Below are positions 22,801-34,890 of a stretch of 64,000 nt of DNA, piece by piece. The translations under genes were made by a program, and so were the position numbers. The notes below the pieces were generated by a model that saw only the letters and a program-made list of their open reading frames with translations, made no database searches and was not told where the DNA came from. The stretch covers positions 2,000,685 to 2,064,684 of the forward strand of contig NW_006917099.1 of NCBI RefSeq assembly GCF_000516985.1. Reading direction: 5' to 3'. The first letter of the stretch is position 1. Every line of letters starts with the position of its first letter. This DNA is from Pestalotiopsis fici W106-1 (Eukaryota; Ascomycota; Sordariomycetes; Amphisphaeriales; Sporocadaceae).

Positions 22801-25000
22801 CTGGCAGTCAGGAATTTTAGGTCTTGGTAGTCTTGACCTTTGAAGCGAGCACGCCACTCAAGCGAGCTTACGAAATACAAGGCAGACTGCGCGGCAAATA
22901 TATCCGTAATGGATCAACATTGTCAGGAGAGAGTGTCTCATGAACGAGTTGCAAAGTGTAATTGGATCATCTCGATGAGTAGCATGATGAGTCCCAAGAC
23001 CTGGAGAAAAGTTGCCTTGACATTTTGTCCGAGCAAGCCGTGATGGAACGACAATCATGCCACGACATGAAACTGTACTGGTTGTGAATGTCAAGACAAT
23101 CGGCCATCTCTCTCTCTCCGTATGATACAAGGTCCATTGACGTGGTGGCTCCCCTCTGGCCTCCGAACATATGGAACAGCAACCACGACTCGCCGCACCC
23201 GACTCCGTCAGATTGCGGCTGAGACCGCGGCGCACCCGGCCAACTGGCGTGACCGCCGGGATCTTAGGGGAGACAGTACACACCGATGCCCGTACATTGA
23301 GGCGTTGCCAGGAAATTTGATCATGGAAGCGGCGTGGTTCAATGAGTCGTCGGCTACGAGACAAGAAAAAACCTAGACCTTGCCTTTTCCCCTAAAAAAC
23401 TAAAGCTCTGACTGGTGGTGTCCCAAGCCAATGGGTTTGGTCACAAGCCGGCCTTTACTACGCTTCCTAATCCGACAATCTTGTGACGCGGTTAATCAAG
23501 GGCGGTTCAGGTCGACAAAACGTGCAGATCAGATCTGGCCAAAGAGATGCGACTAGTCCTTGCCTACAAGGTAATGATCCGCGGGAGAGTACAGGACAAG
23601 AACGGTCTTGGGGGCGCTTTTCTTAACCAGGGCCATACAGGCTCTTGAATAAGCAGCTTACGGTACACACCGCTGGTTGATCATCTTTTTCCTGTAAACA
23701 AGACCAATCCCAATCTCCCCAGAGATAAGACCTAGTATAGTCCGGGACAGTGAATTAGGTTCCAGACCACGGCCGGGCTTTTGGGCAAAACACGACACTG
23801 TACAGAGTCTCCAACACGGCGCATTTCTTTTCGGACTTATTCAACATGCAAGGTCACGACTGCAAAGGTTTCGCGTGCGGGGTTTTGTGCTTGGCTTTTG
23901 GGTCCTGCGTAAGGCTGACTGATTCACTTGAACTGACCGTCGATCAGTAACTAATACTACAGAAAATGAAGCCGCTGTCATGATCACTTCAGTAATTCCA
24001 TTCCAGATGGGCCAACAATCAGAATCAATTATTAGAGATGAATCGGGGAAGCGGCCGAGGCGTGCAGCACGAATCGACCACCTGACTTGTTTCTACATGC
24101 ATCTTTTTCATCGGCACGGTACATGGCAATGTAAAGATGCTCCGAGACATTGTCCAGAAAAGAATGATGACGCCCAAGAGTATGTAATTCTGGTCTGACC
24201 TACCCCAGGAATGCGTCCGTCCGCAGTGGTCACGAGGACCTAAAATAAGATTGAACTCTTCTACGTTATTGCCAAGTTTCCAACAACGAGGAGTAATGCA
24301 ATGGAAAAATCAAGTGACGAGACAGGTATGCCAGTAAGATATCGTCCGCGGGAAAAGCTCCGTGTGTGAAACCTTAATTGCCTTCCCCTCTTGAAAAGCT
24401 GCAACTGCAACGGGGAGCTGAAGCTCCTCCATCACCGAGAGCCATCTTGGCCGCATTGATGGATCTACACAGCCGGAAGAGCCTGGTAGGGACGCCAGGT
24501 CAGGCATGGGAACAAACCAACATCTGACAAGCGCCGAGAAGCCGAAGAAAAGACAGTACGCAGGTAGCTTGTAGTAGCCTCGGTTCCCGAAGAACAAATC
24601 CCAATCGTCCATTTTCTACTCCCAAAGAATAGCATGGCCCGAGAACGTTTCACAACAGATGAGATTGCCCTGTGGTTTCCCGGGGGCAGAGCCTGGAGAA
24701 GCCTTGTCACCTTTTCGTAACTTTACCAAAGGAGACACAAACTCCATTGGCAAACATGGATGCTGCCAAGGCTACATGTTTGACTGAGACAAGGACCAGA
24801 CCTCTGGGACTCTTGCTCTTTCTTTTTCAACGAGTTGCGAACCTCCCCGGAAACCTGCTTGTCTACTGTGTAGGGATTGGCAAAAAGATTTATGGTAACA
24901 AGGTAACAACCACTATATACACTACATGGTACGCCATGACTTTTTTCCTTATTTAAAAAGCCCAGCAAATTCTAGCATTGACTTGCAGGGCATCAAGTCA
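16830..25000. other. Gene-poor region, left half
   Basis: No open frame here has a recognisable domain. Many short frames begin with GTG, TTG or CTG rather than ATG. On the minus strand between about 21,780 and 24,610 several hydrophobic or charged short frames occur, but I could not join them with convincing splice sites into a known family. No tRNA with matching A and B boxes was found by eye. Confidence 0.5.
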
Positions 25001-28000
25001 GTAACATTGTCTCCGGAGCAGATTAATAGTCGAATAGTAGGGAGGAATTTTGATACCCTGATCCATGCTGAGCGGATCTCTTGATGGATCATTCATCTTC
25101 AGTCAGCGAACCAGCGCTTAGCGACAAGGCCGTTTCTGCTTCCCATTTCGGCACGCTTCCAGTGCCTCGAACCAACTGAAAAAAGAGTCCTTCAAACCCC
25201 CATACCCACGGGCCCCCCCTCTCCCCCAGTTGGTGGGGGTAACCCGGATACCCCAGGCCAAAGGTCGATCTGATGCCAAAATCCCGATGGTCGAGGCTTA
25301 TGAATACAAGAGGCGAGACGCAGCATGACGTCATATTTAGGAAAAATAATGCCCATGGTATATAAGTCCCCGGCCGTGTACAATGGAATAGCCCTAGTTT
25401 TGCGAATTTCACGGATCATGTTTCTTCTCACCTGTCTCAAGATCATTGTAATGAATCCTAGACGGAGTCTTGACATTCCCGGCATCCGTCAAGCGGTGTG
25501 GAGCGACATTTCCGGGCAGATTGAGGAGGCGAAATGGAATGAGGAATTGAAGAGGCAGTGGAGGTCAAGAGACGTTTCTGACGATAATCGAGGATTACCT
25601 CTCCCCAGTGGGGTTACAAATGTAATAAGGGATCAAAGGCTGCCCCATTCTAGTGCTACAGCAAGCGGAGTGAGCATGATGAAATTGTAAGCTGTCGAGT
25701 ATTCTGTAGTAGTCATCTTTTGTAACTTTCTGGGGCCGCCATCACGATTGAGCCGCAGGAGCTGGAGTTGGAACGTCATGATACCCTTGACACGGCGCAG
25801 TGACCGCAAGGAGATCCATCGTCAAATAATCCTCGAGAGACTCTAAACCTTGGCCCATGCGGAAAAAAAAAAGACATGTCGAAATCTGTATCATTCAACG
25901 TTCCTGACGAAAAACATGGTAGGTCATCGGGATAGCGGGAGATGGACTGGTTGATCAGGTACGCGAAACTCTAATAGAACAGATGGGTGTCGTACAATGG
26001 ACTTTTAGAAAGCTTGTCGCGGCAGCAGATGCGATTTGCAAGTCATCTTTCCCATCATTCAAAGCCCAGCTGACCGGATTTCCATCCTTGGGTTCACGGC
26101 CATGGAGAGGGAGGAATCTCAACATGGTTGCATCCATCAACCCTCGCGTACCGGATGAAGCAAGTCTAGCGGACGTCAAGTCGAAAAGAGGAGCAGGGAC
26201 CGGGCTTTTCTGTTGAACAAGAAAGAGACTCCACCTGCGTTACGCCCCGAAATCCACTCGTTGCTAGTCCGCACACGGCTATAACATTACAAGCTCCTGG
26301 GCTAGAATCGACGGGATCTGAATCAAAGCTGGCTTGAGCAGAATTTTCCTTCTTGAAATCCCAAGACTGTTATTGATTGGACGCGCAATCAAACCCGAGG
26401 CAGCAGTTCTGTAATCTGTGCTTGGTCAATTCTTGTTGGGCTTGGGTCAGTGGATAGAATGGCGTCACATTAGCTAAGCTGGACGATGAAAATGGGAGGC
26501 AGTGCCTGGGCCCTTGAACCAGAGCAGCAAACTCGTCTCATGCTGTCCCACGAGAATGGAGGTGAATTTCCATGGGACAAGGCCAGCATGTCCTTAATTG
26601 AGACGCTCCATTCTTGCTTGCACTCAGTCAGCCAGTCGTTTTCAAATCATGCAGATCAAGTGTGAATAGTAGTGAGCTTGCGACGTGAGGTGCATGTATG
26701 CAGAAGGAAAAAAAGGTCAAGGAATGGCGGATTGCCGATGATGGTACTCGAGTAACAGCTGCCGTTGCATGTAGCCTGGCAACATGGCCCACTGACTGGT
26801 CTGAAAAAACTCACGATGGTGGGGCCATGGGCATGGGCACGGTTGTATCCGTCGATCTACCTCTTACATGGAAACATGGACTTGAGAGAAATCGACGTGA
26901 CTCGTTTATGGCGTCTCGGATTGGGCCGTTGAACGTTCGGAATATGGCCCGACCGTCGAATGAACCTCTTCTGGCGCGCCGTCATGATATTAATACGACT
27001 ACCGATCTCTTGGTAGAATATCTCTGCCTAGTGTATTGTGCTCAATGGATATGGATTGCAAGATCGGGCCAGTAATCAAAGAGTTCTTGTCAACTAGTTG
27101 TGGACTGGTCCTTTGATACAGGCTTCTGATAGACTTGTTCTCAAAGTACAGAGTACTGGAACCGAAATGAGCCGCGTAAACCATGCACCATGAAGCGGCA
27201 TCGTTTTGTACAAATTTCGAGACATGACTATAACGAGATAGGGGCGTTGGCCCTCACCGTCAAACGCGGCCCATGGCTGGCAGAAAAAAATAATAAGCGC
27301 GTAAAAAAAAGGCCCATTGAAACTGGCTCGGCATGTCCACGTACCCGTCGCTTTGGTTGACCCAAAGTCAACGTGATCAAAAGCCTAAACATAGCTGGCC
27401 AACGAATAGATGGGGTTGCGAGCAACGTAAATGAGTTGTCAGTTGGTGACCATGTCAAACAAAGTAAAGATATTGTCTGGCAAACGAGGGTATTCAGAGC
27501 AAAGACCAGGACATGACTCGAGCACCATACTCCAACTCTTTTTTTTCCCCGTCCATCACCAAGCAGCCAAGTGGATTTTTGCTGCATTGTCCAGAAAAAA
27601 ACACCAAGTGGATGTCACTGATGTATCGACACGAATGCCAGTTCATTCGTTCTGGAGATTTCTGGATCCCGTCACAGCTGGCAGCGGATGGGGGATGCGG
27701 AGCAGGAGGAGCAGGACGCAGGAGCCCATTAGAGCCCCGCGATCTCTGCCTCGCTCACTGTATCCTGTGCGATTCTACCTATCAATCCAGGCCAGAGCAG
27801 GGTAGACGAAGAGAATAGAGAGCTTGGGCCAATATAGACAGGGATGGTGGAGGAGAGAACCCTTGGCCCTTGCGGCAGGCCGCTGGCAAAGCAGAAAGAT
27901 GCTCCTCTGTGGATTTCTTGTTTGACAGTGCGAGAGACTTTTCTTTGATGCATTTCGCCCCCGGGGGTGTTTTGTGTCTCTGCAAGCGGGCCCTGAATTA

Positions 28001-31000
28001 TTTTGGATTTTGAAAGCTGCACGCAAAGCGGCTACGGACCGCAACTATTGCCAGTGTGTCAGCAATGGTGGTCATGGTTCAAAGACACATGTAGGTAGCT
28101 AATGAGAGAGAATATAGCTGGTTCATCTGGCCTCTATTTAGTAAAGCCTGTCTGCAGAATATAGCACACGAGCATATGCAGTTTGCCGCTCTTTTGTAAT
28201 TGTTGCCATTAATATCAAGATAACATCTGATGCAGGGGCCAATGTACTAGACATGGCATCATTAGATACGCAATCAAGGGTCTCGATTTGCTGATTGATT
28301 GATTTGCAATCCCATGGTTTGCAGTGTAGCAGTGAGACTGCCCTTGATTTGCATCGCGCCATTATTCGTTACTCGTTATCTACACAGATGGAAATGATTT
28401 GTTCGACAGCCATGGTGAATAATACAAGCTGCGAGTTACAATCTACACATGTTGACATACTGATACAAAACTGCCCGGCAAATCTGTACGTCTCGTACAC
28501 AATCAGCAGGGTTTGCGCGTGCAGAGTCGCTTCAGCATTTCGTAGTGCACACCAAAAAGAGCACTGGCGGCAAAATACAGCAACCTGGCAAGCAGATCGC
28601 ATAAATGTAGATATGCCCCCAGGACATGCACGAAGGGATCCCATCGCATTTTAGGGGTCTTGAGCATATCTCAGTGATACACCATGTTGGAAAAAAGCAT
28701 CTTGTTTACTGATTCTCAACTTGAGATCCCGGGGCCGTCACAATTCACATGCAGCCATATTGTCCAAAGCAAGGAAATAGAGACGCGCCTGGCGATGCAG
28801 TCCACAAGTACTGCCTAGATGGGCAGATATATCGAGACATGATTGGCCATGCGCCTGAATGGGTTCATCGGACTGCAGTCTTGTTTCATCGATGCGGTGA
28901 TGGGATGGGAAAGGAATTGATTGGGGTGGGCCCGCTTTCGGAGGCTGAGTATGCACTTTCGAGGCTTCCAAGCCTTCTTCTTATCTCCTGCTCTGCGCCA
29001 GTTTTGCCTCTACTCTACCCTTTTGCCCATTTCTCTGACCAATCTGGTGCCTTCCCGACCCCTGACTTGCAAGTTGTTGAGAAAGAAAAGGGTTGCCGCG
29101 CGATCCAAGGCTACAACTACTGCATTGCGTCGTTTAGTCCACCCTTTTGATAAGAAACTCTTCTCCTGGGACGGAATAGTTCTGACTGTACCGATGCAGA
29201 AATTCGCAGCCATGGATGTTGGCAGCCTTTTGTGAAATTAACTTTTTCTTCACCCTGGACTTGTCTCGTTTGTGGAGTCACGTTCGGAATTTAAACAGAG
29301 AAAAAGGCTGAGAGTCTTGAAAGCTCGGCGTTGCATCCAAGATCAGCGCAAAAGGTCCAGACTTTCGACCTCCCGTTCGATCCGGAACTGATCGTCGTCC
29401 GACTCTTGATCGGTCGCAACGTCCCCGCAGCAGCCGGAGGTGTCCGCCTTTTTGACAACATTCTATTGACAAGCATCGGAGGATAATACCAAGTTGTAGT
29501 CATTTATTCAACAGTTGAAATAAGAGTGATGGTCATGTACAATGTTGCGAAACATTACAATTTTTTGTAAAAATGTTTGTGCGATTTTCATATTAGAGTT
29601 TGTCTGAATCTTTCCTGACTTTTGAGGACCTCGTGTTCTCGACGCGTGCCGGATACATGGAGCAGGGATTCTTGCCCTCTTGGCGCTTCGATTCCCAGGG
29701 GCGAGCCGGTGCCTCGAGCGGGCCTTGTCTCACTCCAGAGATAAAAATCGTATGAACAAGACAGGGAGTCCCAGGTCAAGGCCAGTCAAAGCGAAAAGAA
29801 TACAACTTTTATAATTTGATTCTTCTTGGCTGCAAAATATCAATAATTTGAAAAGAGACATAGATCATGTTTTGTGAGGCTGTATTGTCAGGCGGTCGCA
29901 ATATGTGTCGCCTGTCACGCAACTTGCACTTTACTGTGCGACAAACAACACAGTGGGACAGCTGATGAAATACTGGGGCAATGATATCAGTGCAGAAACG
30001 TATGTGTTATGATATAAAAAGTACACAAGTGTCTGGGGAAAAGAGGCCGAGAAGAGAGCGAAAAAAGAGAGGATCCAGCTGCGGCAGTGACAGGTCCTCT
30101 TCAAAGCTGGAGAAAAGAGGCCGAGAAAGAAGCAGTGGTGGTGATTAAGCTAGTGGATAGAGTTGACTGTCCACTTTTACGATGATCGTGGAGTCTTATC
30201 GCTTGGTGTCGGATGCAGAGCAACGACCCGTCACCTGGGTAGCCTCTAAAAATCTATCCGGGAGTGGAGCTTTTCAATTCAGCTACAAATCGGACTCGTT
30301 ACCGCATACTGAGAAACAAATGCCTATCTTTTCTCGGCAGTGCAATTGCCATAACGATTCTCATCTACAGTATTCATTTCTGCCGATATGGGATGGTTGA
30401 GAAAAAAGTCCAAGTCCTGCAAAAGCATGAGGCTGACTCGGTACCTACCACGCTCGGATCGAAGGAGGCGCCCGCATCGTACCGTGCAGATTGCGTGCTT
30501 GGCTCTTTTCTTGACATGGCGAGATATTCAAAACGGTAGACGGGAGATGGGAATAGGTTGTTGCAGCCAAACCCGCCGCCCCCGAAGTCGGTCTCGATCC
30601 TTCCTATTTGCCTCATAGTAAGACAAGGCGTTGGCGACACGACAGAGATACCATTACAGTGCTGATTCGTTGTCAGTATATGTGAGAGGTGTGTGGTGTG
30701 TGGTGTGCGTTTGTGTGTGTGTGTGTGTAGCTTGTCTGTAGCTATTGCCGCAATGCAACATTTCGTAGTGGAGGGGTCGGTGAGCAACCCGAATACACCA
30801 TGGACAAATAGGTAGGTAAATGTAAGCAGGTCAAAGTTTTCATGATATGAAAACTTGGGCACGACTACTGTAGACCCTGGAGTGTCATGCCAAACCATAT
30901 TTCCGTTGGCACCGATTGGGGGGGCATGCCGACTGCTTTCCATCCACCATGTATGCAAGAGAGCTACAACGAGAATGCAGCCGATAATGAGCATATTTGA

Positions 31001-34000
31001 CCAAACCTTGAAAAAAAAGCGTCCAGCGTATTTGTCTGCTCATGGCAGGAGGGTCCATGCCGGACAACCCGGGGGCAACATGTTTGTGCTCCACGGAAAC
31101 CATAAACAGCAAGTGAATCTGGGGAATACATGTGGTGCAGGCCGAGATGGTCTATCCATCTGCAAGTCATTGTACCATGGCAGTAGTGGAGTGACTGTAT
31201 GCTCGCCATTTACAGAGTTTTGCTGCCTTTCACAATGACTAGCATCACGATTATTGTCGAGACGATTATTCCGCTCAAGTGTACAAGTTGGTCACGGCGT
31301 CAAACATGTCATTGGGCATGATACTTGCTTATAGGAAACCTGATGATCCGTGATATCCGTCGTTTTAGACAATCACCTAAACTCTGTATTCACTTTTATT
31401 TGAATATTGACCGTGATTTCATGTATTGCCGGGATTGTTACTTGCATTCATCCTTATCTTGATATAGGGTCCGTTCACATTGTTCAATATACGGCACGTC
31501 CACACCGTTCAAAGCTCTGGTAACAGACTGCACCCAGCTTGGCCCCATTATACTAGGTAGGCAACAGGGCAATAATTTTGTTCATGGCAGTCTGTGGCCT
31601 GTGTCTTGTTGAACCCGTTTTGGCGGGTGCTGAATGACGGGGTCACAAAAAACTCTCCATTGTAGAAAATAGACCAGAGGATGAGAGGGAGAAAAAAAAA
31701 GGTTACCTACGTCATTTCGACGTCTGTCGCAAAGTACTTTTGGTGGGCGTCGCAAGCAGTGGGCTCACTGCCAAAGCCGTTGCTGTCGCTAAAATAACTC
31801 CTGTACGCCACTTTTTCAGGCGGTCCCACGCGCTACACTCCATTAAACAAGAGCAAGACCAGCCACTTCAGTTGTCTTTCGTTTTTGATCTCCTGAAAGT
31901 CATGGAATCCTTGGGGATCGATCGATGGGTAACACATGTAACTGACGGGTAACAAGATCAGTGATCACCAAAGAGACCGACCGCCCTTTTCAACTGTGGT
32001 TTTTCAGGATCAAGTTGTTCGGGGTTCAAATTCATTCAACTTGACCTAATCGACACGGCTACATGCCTGTCAAAAACGTGCATGCAATATTGACTTTGAG
32101 CGCATGCTTCAGATCTGATACACTTGCTTATTTACTTTCAGGCTTGTATATAATGGCGCTGTTCTCGTGGAAGCGTGTTTGTGCTTTTTTGGTTCTCGTC
32201 AATGCGGATGAATCTAATCATCAGATGGATTGGCTGCCGAGACTGTGTGGCCTGATGGGCGGATGGCTGATGACGTCCTGTAGAATCCATTCTCGTGGCC
32301 GTGCCGGGTTGCCAGACCTGGGCTTACCTGCCCGGGCCACGATCATGATCCGAGTGTTCCATGTTGTTCTGCTGCTTACGGCACACAAGAGTCTTGAGAA
32401 GGCGCCTCGCAAGGGCGAAGCGATATTGTAGGATGCCAATGGCTTCCAGGATACCTACTCTACATTGACCGGTCTTGTATCGATGCCCTGGCCAGTGCCA
32501 GGTACCTCCAAGGCAGACAGAGTTCCAAGCTTGAAATGGTCCATTGGGAAGAAGAGTGATGGGAATAACGCGACATTGCTTGTCCTCATGATTGATTTGT
32601 CTCTTGTTCCGACAGTTTAAACGCAAACACCAGGAAAAACCGGATGACCTGAAGCAAGCCGTTGCATGTAATACACACACGGAGGCAGCGGTAACGACAC
32701 TTGCCGCGATCCAACGTTTTTTCATGATTGTTCGATTGCCAAATCGTTGCTAGTTTCCTTCAAAATTACTTTTGCGCTACAATCGCTGGGGAGACCTGGA
32801 GAAAGGTCCTCAGCTTGGGCACTACGAGTACGCTGGACCTAGGTGGCTTCAGTGGCATCGGATGATGCTTTCCAGCGAGCGATTCTGTATGGACAGCAGG
32901 GCTTTGGCGCACAGAGGAATGGCCAACAAGTCTGTACAGTGTGGTTTCAAGCCGGCAAAGCACTGTCGCCAATCGGCAAGCCCCAAAAGTGGTTGAGTCG
33001 GGGGGTGTGGATTCCCTTTGTTGTACACTGTCTGTTTGGATGCTCAGAACCAAGTATTCTTTTAGCTCCAAGCATTTTTTCCCTCCTGCTTGCCTACTTG
33101 CATGGGGGGCCTGCAGGCTAGAATCCCACACCCTGGTCCGCCGCGCCGCTCGCTCACTCCATGGCCCAGTTTTTTTCTCCAGGCCTCTACGAGCCCGCCA
33201 GTTCGACTTGGTTTGAGGGGATCCCAGTACGCTACACACGCCGCTACTCCCACTCGTCTCTTTGGCAAGTCTCACCCAACGGGAAGTACCTCTTGTCCGC
33301 GAGTACCTTTTCTGGGTTTGGCCTGTTGTTGAAAAAAAAAAGAGCCATCCTGGGCGGTTTGATGTACGTACTTATCCTTGGTCCCCGTTGTCTCCATTAT
33401 GGTGCATCGATATTGGTGAGATTTTATTATTGTGTGGAAGGAAAGAAGAGCGAGGAAAAAAAAAAGTTACAGAGGATCCTCCCCAGTTAGCGCACCCAAG
33501 CCAGAAACCACACCACACTAAAACCTACTACTCCGTGCCTCCACCCCGACCATATTAGTCCTGACCTGCCCTCACCTCCGCGTATCTCTTCCCCCTTCCT
33601 GCCGTCTTTTGCTTTGCAACGCACAATTCTAACCTACCTATCCAACATCCAACCCTCACACCTGGACTGGATTAGATAGCATTGCGGTTGCTTTATTCCT
33701 TTTATCATCCGACTACCTCTTTTTCCCCTCCCCACGCTTCTCGCCGTCTCTTCCTCTTTCCCTCCCAGTCCTGATTTGGTTGCGTCTACCGTCTCGACTC
33801 TTGACCGGCATACTTGGAACGATACGACTAGTTGGGATTCTAGCATTTCCAGTTGATTCATCTGACATTTTTGAATCGACCTCTCTCGAGACGCCTTTCG
33901 AAAAGCTCCAGTGGTTTAGCCGGCTTGATTCTTGAGAGTGCTACTTGCTTGGGTGGTGGAAGAAAGCAAAACGGGCAAAGCGAATCGACAAAGGAAACGC

Positions 34001-34255
34001 GGCATAGTTCCAACCACGTCGAACAAGGAAAAACACCAAACCAAACAGATTAGAACACGCACGTCTTTGTGTGTCTGTTCTTTTCTACGATTTTGAGTTT
34101 CCTTCGCACGTCAAACTCGCCCATCGTCAGTTGTCTACGACAAGGACTAAAGAGTAGTTGTACAGTTGCTGGAATATTGCCTGTACACTCTTCTTGAGCC
34201 TCGATCCTCGATACTCACTTTATGGGCATTGTCTTGATCCTTTAATCAACGACCT
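25001..34255. other. Gene-poor region, right half
   Basis: Again only short frames without recognised domains. A TG dinucleotide tract lies at 30712-30728, and a 16-base word AAAAGAGGCCGAGAA-like occurs twice about 74 bases apart near 30,038 and 30,112. From about 33,490 the plus strand turns strongly pyrimidine-rich (CT blocks), as expected for the promoter and transcription start area of the PP1 subunit gene downstream. Confidence 0.5.
30679..30728. repeat. GT-rich microsatellite
   Basis: A GTGTG-rich stretch ending in an uninterrupted TG run of 17 bases at 30712-30728. Confidence 0.8.
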
Positions 34256-34693
34256 GTAAGTAGATCAATTTTCTTTCCGAGTGCGTGACCAATCGCGTCT
34301 ACAAGTCATGTCGAATCTGGTCTTGGACATTACTGGGCAATCATGGAGGAGCAAGAAACATTACTGGCTGGATCGACGCCAGTTGAAAAAGAGTGGGAGA
34401 AAGACGGCACCGAGTCAAGAATCGTCATTCCTCAGTGCCGTAGCCTGTGACAACGCACGCGCTTCAATCATGTCTCGCCGGGACTCTTTCCAACGCCTAT
34501 TTACATTCCACGACCTACTTTCCCCGGATTCAGCATACTGCATAAATACCCAACCCCGCCTCGTGCCTCTCCAGACAAGCGTCTCATATGAAGCTATTGG
34601 CCATTTTCCGCATCTAGCGACCCGAGATCAACATAAAATGGAATCATGCATCGTGTCAAACAATTATGCTGATCGAACCTTTTCAACTTGTAG
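34256..34693 (+). other. Probable intron in the 5' leader of the PP1 regulatory subunit gene
   Basis: A consensus donor GTAAGT at 34256 and acceptor CAACTTGTAG ending at 34693 define a 438-nt intron. It removes the ATG at 34666 and the unrelated 34281-34757 frame. No ATG occurs between 34694 and the family-type start at 34891, so splicing would make 34891 the first downstream ATG. Inferred; transcript data are not visible here. Confidence 0.5.
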
Positions 34694-34890
34694 GCTTCTC
34701 CACGCGCTCAGTCGCTCCTCCCGAAGAAGACTTCCTCTCATCAGACTTTTGGTTTGAGGCTTGGAGGTCCATCTTGCCCTGTTTACCTCACTTTAAGCAG
34801 GCTCCTGGGAATAATAGTCTCGAGTCGAATCTCGACTGGTCATCTCTAAACCCGGCATCTTGCTTCGTCTGGCAACCCACAACTCTGGGA

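Noticed and set aside
29685..29705. CTTCGATTCCC word resembling a tRNA T-loop
   Set aside because: The flanking bases do not pair into a T-stem and no anticodon arm is visible.
30374..30994. 206-codon minus-strand frame with a hydrophobic N terminus
   Set aside because: It reads straight through the GT microsatellite (H-T-H-T run) and shows no domain; probably chance.
34281..34757. 158-codon frame upstream of the PP1 subunit
   Set aside because: It starts at a non-ATG codon, spans the predicted leader intron and matches nothing.
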